A program made the translations under genes and the position numbers. Of a stretch of DNA of 19,090 bases, positions 7,950 through 15,360 are shown piece by piece. How positions within the stretch are numbered: position 1 is the first letter of the stretch; every line of letters begins with the position of its first letter. Source of the DNA: JAYYZW01 sp036339995 (GTDB lineage: Bacteria; Pseudomonadota; Gammaproteobacteria; Ga0077536). The stretch covers positions 1 through 19,090 of the forward strand of contig JAYYZW010000021.1 in assembly GCA_036339995.1 (NCBI GenBank). Reading direction: 5' to 3'. The notes under the pieces were generated by a model, which saw only the letters and a program-made list of their open reading frames with translations, made no database searches and was not told the DNA's origin.

Positions 7950-8327
7950 TTGTCGTTTGACGAGCTCTTGGACGCGGTGCGCCAATTGATGGAGCGTGAC
8001 GGCCGCGTGGCTTATCGTGTGCTCAAACGCCGCTTCGAACTCGACGACGAGGACATCGAGGACATCAAGGCCGATCTGATCGACGCGAAACGCCTAGCCA
8101 AGGACGAAGACGGCAGGGTACTGGTGTGGATTGGCGACGCAGGCAGGGGATCCGATCCGGCACCATCTAGCCGACCGGAAAACACGCACGCCGTTCCGGA
8201 CACTGCGGACCGGCGCCTGATCACGGTGATGTTCTGCGACATCGTTTATGTACAGGCGGACCATGGGTGTCCCTTAACACGTCACCCTAACGCGCCGGAC
8301 GTGCAGGGCGGGATTTCAGTCGGCTAG
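7950..8327 (+). pseudogene. Truncated class III adenylate/guanylate cyclase, 5' end only
   Basis: Only the first 99 or so codons match a known family. Residues 1-63 are the small winged-helix-like N-terminal module (SFDELLDAV...DEDGRVLVWIG) that heads many proteobacterial cyclase-AAA-TPR proteins of about 1000 residues. A linker follows, and then RRLITVMFCDIV, the first strand of the catalytic domain that normally continues into GST. The match ends at about 8247; what follows is unrelated and stops at 8327, running 12 bases into the convergent P450 gene. The catalytic core, ATPase and TPR parts are gone, so no cyclase activity is possible. The TTG at 7950 is preferred over the TTG at 7920 because GGGGAGGG (7937-7944) precedes it and family members start at this point. 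It is divergent from the exporter that carries a cyclic-nucleotide-binding domain. Confidence 0.8.
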
Positions 8328-9530
8328 AGCAATGCGTACCGGTAGCGATTTGAGCCCGACCAAGCGGTTGTTGGGAACCCACTCGGGTTCGCCATTGAGT
8401 TCGAACTTGAGACCGCGCCGCAATAGTTCTTCGAAGACGATTTTAAGCTCGAGTCGTGCGAGCGCGGCACCAAGGCAGAAATGTACGCCTGCGCCAAAAC
8501 CAAGGTGCTTGTTGGGCGAACGCGCGATGTCGAATTCGAAGGGGCGATTGAAAACGCGTTCGTCACGATTGGCTGACATTTCCCAGAACGTAACTTTGTC
8601 GCCCTCGCCGATGGTTTTACCGTTGAAACGCGTATCGCGGGTTGCGGTACGGCGTTTATACACGGACGGTGTAGTCCAACGCACGATTTCTTCGATCGTG
8701 GTTTTCAACAGCGCCGGCTTGGCGTGCAAGCGCTGTAACTGGTTTGGATTTTCGAGAAACGCGAGCATGCCCCCGCTAATCGAGCGCGTGGTCGTTTCCG
8801 CTCCTGCCGGAAACAGCAGCGAGAAGAATGACCGCAGCTCGTAATCGGTCAGCGTGGAGCCGTCGGCTTCGAACTCGGCATGGACGATCGCTGAGAAAAT
8901 ATCCGTTTGCGGGTGCGCGCGCTTCTCTTCGATCAATGATTGTGCGTAGCGGCGCAACTTGCTCAAGTATTCGGTGGCAATCACGGAGTCCGACGGCGCT
9001 TCGACGCCACGGTCGAGCCAGTCGCAAAGTGTGATCCGATCTTCCTCCGGCACACCGAGCACGATGCAGATCGCTTGCGTCGGTATTTCGCGCGAGATCC
9101 GCTTCACAAAGTTGCATTCTTCATCAACCTCGAGCGAATTCATCAGGCGGCGGGTGCGCGCCCGCAGTTCGTCTTCGAGGGCGGCGACCGCTTTCACGGT
9201 AAAGCCCTTGTTCACGAGTTCGCGTAGGCGCCGGTGGTACGGATCATCGGTTTGATTGAGTAGCTTGCCTGCGGTGCTCTCGTCCTTGATCGCAGTGCCG
9301 CCGCCGGTACGGCCGCCGGCTTTATCGGAGGAAAAGGTGTTCGGATCCATGATGATGGCATTGACGTCCTGGTACCGGCTCACGACCCAGAAGCCTTCGC
9401 CGTCGGGCGTGGCGGCGGTCGGCTCGTGCCAGTAATTGGGTTCGTGCGCGCGCAACCAGGAGAAGAAGTCGTGCGGGAAGCCGCTGGCGAAACTGCGAGA
9501 GTCCGACAGATCGACGTAGGGCGCGTTCAT
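8316..9530 (-). CDS. Cytochrome P450 (soluble bacterial type)
   Basis: A 404-residue P450 with every catalytic signature: the I-helix oxygen-activation motif AGAETTT (242-248), ExxR as EIVR (281-284), and the heme loop FGAGVHFCLG (345-354) with C352 as the iron ligand. No membrane anchor is present, so it is a cytosolic class that needs a ferredoxin and reductase, neither of which is in the window. Segments such as LVNKGFT, RWTTPSVYKRRTATRDT and SANRDERVF resemble bacterial P450s acting on terpenoid or steroid side chains (CYP125/CYP142-like and relatives), but this does not settle the substrate. The frame extends 30 codons upstream into the preceding gene; the ATG at 9530 is chosen because it follows that gene's stop (9535-9537) by 4 bases and begins the normal P450 N-terminus. 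Translation is probably coupled. Confidence 0.9.
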   Translation of the reverse strand: MNAPYVDLSDSRSFASGFPHDFFSWLRAHEPNYWHEPTAATPDGEGFWVVSRYQDVNAIIMDPNTFSSDKAGGRTGGGTAIKDESTAGKLLNQTDDPYHRRLRELVNKGFTVKAVAALEDELRARTRRLMNSLEVDEECNFVKRISREIPTQAICIVLGVPEEDRITLCDWLDRGVEAPSDSVIATEYLSKLRRYAQSLIEEKRAHPQTDIFSAIVHAEFEADGSTLTDYELRSFFSLLFPAGAETTTRSISGGMLAFLENPNQLQRLHAKPALLKTTIEEIVRWTTPSVYKRRTATRDTRFNGKTIGEGDKVTFWEMSANRDERVFNRPFEFDIARSPNKHLGFGAGVHFCLGAALARLELKIVFEELLRRGLKFELNGEPEWVPNNRLVGLKSLPVRIALAD

Positions 9531-9534
9531 TGCG

Positions 9535-10440
9535 CTAGCCTGCTTTTGGCTTTCTGAGCGGCGCAAGCTCCACGCCTGCGGCCTTCTCGAGCACCTTGAC
9601 GGTCGCAAAGAAATCTTCATCGCCGAAGCCCTTTACGAGTGCGTCCTCATACACTGCGTGTGCTGCTTGCGTCATCGGCATGGATGCGCCAACGGCTCGT
9701 GCAGATTCCAGGGCGACACCGACGTCTTTCGCTGCAATGGACAGCGCGAATACGTCGAGATCGAACTTGCGCGACAAAACCAAGGGTGCGCGTGTCATCA
9801 GCGGGCCTGCGGAACTGACCTCGAGCACCTTGAGCAAGGCGCTCGAATCCATCCCGGCTTTCGCGGCCATGACGAAGCCTTCTTGAATCAATACGCTCGC
9901 GCATAGAAATATTTGATTGTTGATGAGCTTCGTCAAGGTGCCGGCCCCGGATGGCCCCATATAGAAAATGTGTTCGCCGAAACAGTCAATTAACGGGCGT
10001 ATTACGTCGAAAACGGCCTCATCACCACCGACCATCACCGTCAAGCTGCCGTTGCGAGCAGCGATCTTACCGCCCGATACGGGGGCATCCAGATAGTTAA
10101 TGCCTTTTCGTCGTGCGATATCAGCGATCTGACGATTGAGCGATAGGGAATTCGTCGACAGATCAGCGATCGTTGCTAACGTCTCCGCATGATTGATGAG
10201 CCCATCGTCGCCGAGAACGACGTCTTCAATTTCCGCCGGTCCGGGCAGGGAGAGGAAAACCGTGGCGCACGCCTTTGCGATGTCAGCGATGGCCGCGGCC
10301 ACCCCGGCGCCCTGTTCCACGTGCGCCTTGGTAGCGTTCGAGTCGATGTCGAAAACCAGCATCGTGTGCTTGTGTTCGAGTAGCTTGAGGGCCATCGGTC
10401 CGCCGATGGTGCCTGTGCCGATAAAACCGATCGTGGGCAT
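9535..10440 (-). CDS. 3-hydroxyisobutyrate dehydrogenase / tartronate semialdehyde reductase family oxidoreductase
   Basis: A 301-residue beta-hydroxyacid dehydrogenase, the usual length. The Rossmann motif GTGTIGGPM is at 8-16 and the acidic residue D31 at the end of the second strand suggests NAD(H). The family signature DAPVSGG is at 118-124. The catalytic lysine is K171 in GAGTLTKLINN, with N175 beside it, and a KD pair (K238, D239) closes the substrate pocket. Members oxidise or reduce short beta-hydroxyacids such as 3-hydroxyisobutyrate, D-glycerate or tartronate semialdehyde; which one applies here is open. The ribosome site GAGGAAAG precedes the ATG. It is the first gene of a two-gene unit with the P450, whose start is 4 bases from this stop, which hints that the pair acts in one pathway. 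Confidence 0.9.
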   Translation of the reverse strand: MPTIGFIGTGTIGGPMALKLLEHKHTMLVFDIDSNATKAHVEQGAGVAAAIADIAKACATVFLSLPGPAEIEDVVLGDDGLINHAETLATIADLSTNSLSLNRQIADIARRKGINYLDAPVSGGKIAARNGSLTVMVGGDEAVFDVIRPLIDCFGEHIFYMGPSGAGTLTKLINNQIFLCASVLIQEGFVMAAKAGMDSSALLKVLEVSSAGPLMTRAPLVLSRKFDLDVFALSIAAKDVGVALESARAVGASMPMTQAAHAVYEDALVKGFGDEDFFATVKVLEKAAGVELAPLRKPKAG

Positions 10441-10483
10441 GCGGGGCTTTCCTCGCTTAGCTATCGCGCAGAATTAGGGGCAC

Positions 10484-10489
10484 AGTATA
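10484..10489 (-). promoter_or_regulatory. Possible -10 box for the reductase-P450 pair
   Basis: On the minus strand TATACT followed by GTGCC lies about 44 bases before the ATG at 10440. It sits in the palindrome AGTATACT, so it could face either way. I see no good -35 at the right distance. The identical 12-mer GTATACTGTGCC is found upstream of the cyclase remnant. Confidence 0.3.
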
Positions 10490-10633
10490 CTTAAGGTGAC
10501 GATCTGACTTGCTTACCAGATATAAAGGATATGGTCAGGACAGCTCACGTTTTTGTCCACCGTCCAATGGTAGGGGTGAAGACGACCGGCGACCGCAGAA
10601 AAGCCGAACGATTTTTTCGGTAAACAGCGTTGA

Positions 10634-10993
10634 AAGCAATCCTGGGTAAACGGACCGCCAATCTTGATGGGTGCCGGAACGAAATGGGCGCCTAAACGCA
10701 TCGCCGAGTATTGCGATGGGTGGGTTCCCGTGTACGGTTGGGGCGATCTCGGCGCGGGGTTCGCAGCCATTCGCGATGAATGCGATCGGATCGGACGGCC
10801 GTTCGAAGACATACAGCACGGCGTAATGGCACTCTGTGATCTATCGACGCCTAATGCCGGCGTCGAACGCATCGGTCAGTTAATCGAGATGGGTTTCCCG
10901 CGAATTCTCCTGAATCTCGATCCGGCAGAACGACCAAACGAACAATATGAGGCGCCGGAAAAGCACAAGGCCCTCATCGATCAGCTTGGATAA
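10634..10993 (+). pseudogene. Decayed luciferase-like (LLM) flavin oxidoreductase, C-terminal part
   Basis: The frame from 10634 reads ...PPILMGAGTKWAPKRIAEYCDGWVPV and then about 85 more residues ending DQLG. This is the C-terminal third of an LLM-class F420- or FMN-dependent oxidoreductase: the strand with P-P-I-L-M-G, the RIAEYCDGW helix, the AIRDECDRIGR stretch and the closing barrel strand GFPRILLNL. The N-terminal two thirds, which hold most of the flavin site, are absent. A stop (TGA, 10631-10633) lies directly upstream. In another frame, 10576-10650 reads VKTTGDRRKAERF, a stop, then TALKAIL, which loosely resembles the R-R-K...M-K-A-I segment of the same family, so a frameshifted relic may extend further left. 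No convincing start or ribosome site exists. It is 30 bp ahead of the second P450 and may have been its partner. Confidence 0.75.
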
Positions 10994-11023
10994 CAAGCGC
11001 TCGGTTTATTCTCGAAACGCAAT

Positions 11024-12229
11024 ATGAAATCGGAATCAGTCGAACGTTTCGATCCGCGTGAATTGTCCGATACATTCTACGACGATCCCTACCCGACTTA
11101 CCGCGCGCTGCGAGAACTTGACCCGGTGCATCGCTGTCCCGACGGCACTTGGTTTCTGACCCGCCACGCCGACATCAATCATATCTACCGTCATCCCAAG
11201 GTGTTCAGTTCCGACAAGCAGGAACAATTCCGACCGCTGTTCGGCGACAGCCCGCTGTTCGCACACCACACCACGAGTCTCGTGTTCAACGATCCGCCAT
11301 TGCATACGAACGTGCGCAAAGCCATCGGCGACGCGCTGTCGCCGAAAATGGTGGCGGCCATGGAGCCAAGTCTGATCGCGCTGGTCGATCGCCTCCTCGA
11401 TTCCATTGACGAGTGCAAGAAATGTGATTTGATGACCGATTTCGCCTCTGCGATTCCGATCGAGGTCATCGGCAACCTGCTCGACATAGACCGTGCCGAT
11501 CGTGGGCCACTGCAACGGTGGTCGAATGCCATCCTGGGCGCGCTCGAATTCGGCTCCGACCAACAGGTACTGGACGACGGTAACGCCGCAGTGGTTGAAT
11601 TCGTCGACTTTCTCAAGGGCTTGATCGCCGAACGCCGACGGCATTCGGGCGCGGATGATATCGTGAGCCGCCTCATCCGCTGGGAATCATCCGCATTCAA
11701 GCTGTCGGAATTCCAGATCTATCACCAGTGCATTTTTCTTTTGAACGCCGGGCATGAAACCACGACCAACTTGATCGGCAACGGTGTGCTGGCGCTGCTC
11801 AATCATCCGGTCGAACTCGAACGACTGCAACGGGCGCCGGCTTTGATCGACGTTGCGGTCGAGGAATTCCTGCGTTTTGAAAGCCCGGTTCAACTCGGCA
11901 ACCGCAAGGTCACGGAATCCACGGAGATCGGCGAGGTAGCGCTGGCTGCGGGGTCAATCCTGACGCTCTGCATCGGCGCCGCCAACCGCGATCCTGATGC
12001 GTTCGACGATCCCGACCGCCTCGACATCACGCGACAGCCGAATGCGCACAACGCCTTCGGCGGCGGTATTCATACCTGTGCGGGACTCGCCGTTGCGCGC
12101 CTCGAAGCTAAGATCGCCATCACTCGGTTGCTGGCGCGCTTTCCGGTGATCGAACTCGCCGGAGCGGCAGTGCTGGCCCGGCGAGCACGTTTCAGGGGGC
12201 TTAAGTCGCTGCCGCTTACCTGCCGCTGA
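11024..12229 (+). CDS. Cytochrome P450 (soluble bacterial type), second copy
   Basis: A complete 401-residue P450 with the I-helix motif AGHETTT (242-248), ExxR as EFLR (281-284) and the heme loop FGGGIHTCAG (345-354), C352 being the cysteine ligand. H244 in the I-helix motif (AGHETT) is shared by many CYP107-like bacterial enzymes, unlike the alanine of the other P450 here; the two are therefore different subfamilies and not a recent duplication. No anchor or fused reductase is present. It follows the LLM relic by 30 bp on the same strand and is convergent with hmgA, with 25 bp between the stops. The ATG at 11024 has no clear ribosome site; it is chosen because the reading frame begins the usual N-terminal FDP...YDDPYPTYRALR there. 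Substrate unknown. Confidence 0.9.
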   Translation: MKSESVERFDPRELSDTFYDDPYPTYRALRELDPVHRCPDGTWFLTRHADINHIYRHPKVFSSDKQEQFRPLFGDSPLFAHHTTSLVFNDPPLHTNVRKAIGDALSPKMVAAMEPSLIALVDRLLDSIDECKKCDLMTDFASAIPIEVIGNLLDIDRADRGPLQRWSNAILGALEFGSDQQVLDDGNAAVVEFVDFLKGLIAERRRHSGADDIVSRLIRWESSAFKLSEFQIYHQCIFLLNAGHETTTNLIGNGVLALLNHPVELERLQRAPALIDVAVEEFLRFESPVQLGNRKVTESTEIGEVALAAGSILTLCIGAANRDPDAFDDPDRLDITRQPNAHNAFGGGIHTCAGLAVARLEAKIAITRLLARFPVIELAGAAVLARRARFRGLKSLPLTCR

Positions 12230-12254
12230 AGCCTGGATCCGGATAACAGGCGCG

Positions 12255-13559
12255 TTACCGAGGGGCGCTCGGGTCGAAATGTCGCTTGAGGCCGCCCCAG
12301 GTGTTTTCGCGGTAATCCTGCTGCAGGTAGGACGACTCGAGTGCCCAACGCGTTACCTTGAGTACGAACCGTGTCTCGAACATGACCGACAGCGAATTTT
12401 CCACCCTGACTGGTTCGAGTTGCGCGCCGGTTCCCCCCTCGTACACCTTCAAGTCCGGACCATGCGGTACCATCGAGTTATGCAGGCCGATCCCGCCGGG
12501 CGCAAAACCTTCTTTCCTCGCTTCGTACTGGCCGTAGATCAACCCCATGAATTCGCTCATGACATTGCGGTGATACCACGGCGGGCGGAAGGTGTTTTCG
12601 GCGACGACCCAGCGCGACGGAAAAATGACCAGGTCGACGTTGGCGACGCCTAGGGTGTCGGAAGGTGATGTCAGGACCGTGAATATCGACGGATCCGCGT
12701 GGTCGTAGCTGACCGTGTTCATGGTGTTGAAACGATTGAGGTCGTATTTGTACGGCACGGCGTCGCCGATCCAGGCGACGACATCCAGCGGGCAATGGCC
12801 CATGACGCACTGATACAGGGCGCCCTGGAATTTGCACACCAACTCGCATTCGCTGTCGTCATCGACGAAATGCGCCACGGGACAGAAGAAATCACGGTCA
12901 TTGGCAAAGCCGTCGGATCCCACCGGCCCCCGTTCAGGCAGTCGCAGGAAGGCACCGTAATTTTCGCAAACGTAACCCCGGGCAGTGGCGTCGATGAGAT
13001 CGACCTTGAATTTCATGCCGCGCGGTATGACGACGATCTCGCCCGGCGCGACTTCGAGAATTCCACATTCCGTGTGCACACGGAGCGCACCGGCCTGGGG
13101 AACGATCAGCATTTCACCGTCGGCGTTGACGAAATACCGGCGGTCCATACTCTTAGTCGCGGTATAGATGTGCGCGCCCATGCCGATCTGCTCGCTCACC
13201 CTGCCGTTCGCCGCGATCGTGATCAGGCCGTCGACGAAATCATGATCCCTGGTGGTGATCTTTGGCGGATCCCAACGCAGCGGCTTGGGCGGCGTCGGCG
13301 CGCCCGTGATCGGTCCGGATTCCAGCAGTCCCGCCTCCATCGGCACAAACTCACCCTGTTTCACGGATGGCCTTATGCGATAAAACCAGGTGCGGCGATT
13401 CTCCGCGCGCGGTGCGGTGAACGCACTGCCACTGAATTTTTCGGTGTAGAGACCGAACGGCACGCGTTGCGGTGAAAACCGACCCTGTGGCAACGCGCCG
13501 GCGAGCGCTTCGCTCTCGAACTCGTTGCCGAATCCGGACAGATAGTTGAGTTCGCCCAT
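12255..13559 (-). CDS. hmgA: Homogentisate 1,2-dioxygenase
   Basis: A full-length 434-residue enzyme that opens the ring of homogentisate to maleylacetoacetate in tyrosine and phenylalanine breakdown. It starts with the family-typical LNYLSGFGNEFESEAL. The iron ligands are all present with the right spacing: H330 (WYHRN), E336 (SEFMG) and H366 (VPHGPD), equal to H335, E341 and H371 of the human enzyme. The catalytic histidine is H287 in YDHADPSIFT (human H292). It should be active. The usual partners, maleylacetoacetate isomerase, fumarylacetoacetase and 4-hydroxyphenylpyruvate dioxygenase, are not next to it in this window. GGAG lies 10 bases before the ATG, and a strong -10 box lies about 33 bases upstream. 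Confidence 0.96.
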   Translation of the reverse strand: MGELNYLSGFGNEFESEALAGALPQGRFSPQRVPFGLYTEKFSGSAFTAPRAENRRTWFYRIRPSVKQGEFVPMEAGLLESGPITGAPTPPKPLRWDPPKITTRDHDFVDGLITIAANGRVSEQIGMGAHIYTATKSMDRRYFVNADGEMLIVPQAGALRVHTECGILEVAPGEIVVIPRGMKFKVDLIDATARGYVCENYGAFLRLPERGPVGSDGFANDRDFFCPVAHFVDDDSECELVCKFQGALYQCVMGHCPLDVVAWIGDAVPYKYDLNRFNTMNTVSYDHADPSIFTVLTSPSDTLGVANVDLVIFPSRWVVAENTFRPPWYHRNVMSEFMGLIYGQYEARKEGFAPGGIGLHNSMVPHGPDLKVYEGGTGAQLEPVRVENSLSVMFETRFVLKVTRWALESSYLQQDYRENTWGGLKRHFDPSAPR

Positions 13560-13591
13560 TTGCAGCCGGCTCCATCGTTGCGCCAGCGCCC

Positions 13592-13620
13592 ATTATAGGA
13601 GCGGAGTAAGATAGGGCGAA
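13592..13620 (-). promoter_or_regulatory. Probable sigma-70 promoter of hmgA
   Basis: On the minus strand a perfect TATAAT (13597-13592) is preceded, after a 17-base spacer, by TTCGCC (13620-13615), a weak -35 with three matches to TTGACA. Transcription would start near 13585 and leave a leader of about 26 bases before the ATG at 13559. A perfect -10 with a poor -35 often needs an activator, but no regulator gene is nearby. Confidence 0.5.
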
Positions 13621-13654
13621 CGAACGAGGTGGCGTCCATACGGAGATAGTGGCG

Positions 13655-14083
13655 GTGATCGTACTTGTCATCTCCGTCTTTTATCTCGCCGTACAGGTCA
13701 AACAAAACACCGATCTGGCTCGGGTGAACACCGCGGCCGGCTGGGTAAACTGGAATACGGACATGGGTACGCCGATCGCCACCGATCGCGTATTCGCCGA
13801 GTGCTGGTTCGCCGGCGAATCGAATTTCGAGGATCTGGACGCGATCGATCGGCGGCGGCTGATCATCTTCGAGTGGCGGGCGTTGTCTGCCTGGCACAAT
13901 TACTATCGATTCCACCAGGAGGGGTACCTTGCAAAGCAGCAATGGCGCGAGATGTGTTGGCTGTTCGAGAATCTCGGCCGTCGGCAAGCCGTTCGCGCGA
14001 GTTGGAAGGAATTCAAGGACTCGTTTGACCCCGGATTCCGGTGTTTCATGGAACAATATCTGGAAGAGCGATCGGGTATTTAA
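13655..14083 (+). CDS. Small membrane-anchored protein of unknown function
   Basis: About 142 residues: one N-terminal hydrophobic segment (IVLVISVFYLAVQV), then KQNTDLARVNTA and a soluble, tryptophan- and charge-rich tail. The YLAVQxxQNT stretch after a single helix is the mark of a widespread but uncharacterised family of proteobacterial proteins about 150 residues long. I cannot assign a function. The start is unclear. GTG at 13655 has GGAG at 13642-13645 at a good distance; GTG at 13649 is too close to it. The frame remains open upstream to 13610, and its TEIVAV there looks like the family's usual GEIVG...V, yet no start codon lies in that part. The N-terminus may therefore have lost its original start. 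It is divergent from hmgA and 45 bp ahead of the monooxygenase gene. Confidence 0.65.
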   Translation: MIVLVISVFYLAVQVKQNTDLARVNTAAGWVNWNTDMGTPIATDRVFAECWFAGESNFEDLDAIDRRRLIIFEWRALSAWHNYYRFHQEGYLAKQQWREMCWLFENLGRRQAVRASWKEFKDSFDPGFRCFMEQYLEERSGI

Positions 14084-14128
14084 ATTCACACTCCCGTCGG
14101 TGAAAATAATGTAGACGGACGACTTAGC

Positions 14129-15337
14129 GTGGAAGCGGTCAGCAGCATGGACATGAGATCCAGGACTTTCACCGCCGACAGGGCGAAGAACCGGGAGCAT
14201 CTTCTCGGTGGCGTCGAACAGATCCGGCGGGTCCTCGCCGCGCAATGCGAGGACGAGGAGACGGCGGCGACGCTGTCGCCTGAATCCGTCGAGGCGCTGA
14301 CTGAAACCGGCATTTTCGCGATGAAGCTGCCGGCCATACTCGGCGGTGCGGAAGCCGATCTAGTCACCCAGTTTGAAGTGCTGGAAGCGCTCGCCGCGAT
14401 CAACGCCTCGGCGAGCTGGTGCACCATGGTAGGCGCTACGGGTGTCGGCATGCCCGGCGCCTTTCTGCCCGATGAGGGCGCCGAAAAAATGTTTCCAGCC
14501 GGACGGATCCCACTCGGCGCCATCTGCATCATGCCGGCCGGCGAGGGCAAGCCCACGGGCGGTGGCTACCAGGTCAGCGGCAGGTGGTCGTTCGCGAGCG
14601 GCGTGCGGCATTCGGAGTGGATCACGGCCATGGCGCGGGTGGCGCGGGACGCCGACGGCCCGCCCGAACTCAGGATGATGGTTTTCCCGACCTCCGCCAC
14701 CGAAATCCACGACAACTGGCAGGTCGCGGGCCTCAAGGGGACTGGTAGCTGCGACTTTACGATCGCGGACCTATTCGTGCCGGAAGCGCTGTCGTGGAAT
14801 GTCGTGGACGGCGCGCCGCAGCGTGGCGGTGCGCTCTATTACCTTGGAATTCCGGCCTTCGTCGCCAACGAGCACGCCGGTTTCGCCTGCGGCACCGCGC
14901 GGTGCGCGCTCGATGCCTTGATCAAACTGGCGGTGTCGAAAAAGCGGGGCTATGGTCCCGATGCGAAAGGACTCGCGGGACGTTCGACCGTGCAGCGCAT
15001 GATCGGGGAGAGTGAACTCAAGCTCGCTGCAGCGCGCTCACTCGCGATCGAACTCAACGAACGTGCGTGGGGCGAAGTATGTGAGGGAAATCCCGTATCA
15101 GTGCGGCTGAACTCGGAACTCAGAAGCGTTGCGACCTACTGCACTGAAGTCGCCAGCCGGATCACGACGCAGGCGTTCAGGTATTCGGGTGCCGGCGCCG
15201 TTTATCAGGACAGCGTGCTTCAGCGATGTCTACGCGACATCAACGTCGCGGCACAGCACCTGATGGTGAGTGAAGTATCCTATGAGAACCTCGGGCAAAT
15301 CGCGCTCGGTTTTCCCGATGTGAATCCGATGGGCTGA
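14129..15337 (+). CDS. Acyl-CoA dehydrogenase-fold flavin monooxygenase (group D, HsaA/DszC-like)
   Basis: A 402-residue protein of the acyl-CoA dehydrogenase fold, in the branch of flavin-dependent hydroxylases such as HsaA, DszC and HpaB-type oxygenases rather than true dehydrogenases. Visible features are the N-terminal helical domain, the beta-domain motif GRWSFASG (151-158), GLKGTGSCDF (201-210) and the C-terminal LQRCLRDINVAAQH (364-377), where the RD...H pattern is typical of the oxygenase branch. Such enzymes take reduced FMN or FAD from a separate reductase and oxygenate an aromatic or sulfur substrate; no reductase gene is visible here. The GTG at 14129 is used, but ATG at 14147 is equally possible since neither has a clear ribosome site. 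It is 23 bp ahead of the LLM gene on the same strand, so the two are probably cotranscribed. Confidence 0.82.
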   Translation: MEAVSSMDMRSRTFTADRAKNREHLLGGVEQIRRVLAAQCEDEETAATLSPESVEALTETGIFAMKLPAILGGAEADLVTQFEVLEALAAINASASWCTMVGATGVGMPGAFLPDEGAEKMFPAGRIPLGAICIMPAGEGKPTGGGYQVSGRWSFASGVRHSEWITAMARVARDADGPPELRMMVFPTSATEIHDNWQVAGLKGTGSCDFTIADLFVPEALSWNVVDGAPQRGGALYYLGIPAFVANEHAGFACGTARCALDALIKLAVSKKRGYGPDAKGLAGRSTVQRMIGESELKLAAARSLAIELNERAWGEVCEGNPVSVRLNSELRSVATYCTEVASRITTQAFRYSGAGAVYQDSVLQRCLRDINVAAQHLMVSEVSYENLGQIALGFPDVNPMG

Positions 15338-15360
15338 CCGCAAAAACCAAAACGACGACA

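Noticed and set aside
12231..12251. GCCTG...CAGGC hairpin between the convergent P450 and hmgA genes
   Set aside because: Only a 5-bp stem with an 11-base loop and no T-run; too weak to call a terminator.
12699..13475. Long 258-codon open frame antisense to hmgA
   Set aside because: hmgA is certain by its active-site residues; the antisense frame is a by-product of GC-rich codon use.
13373..14245. 290-codon minus-strand open frame across the small membrane protein and the hmgA start
   Set aside because: It overlaps two better-supported genes and resembles nothing known.
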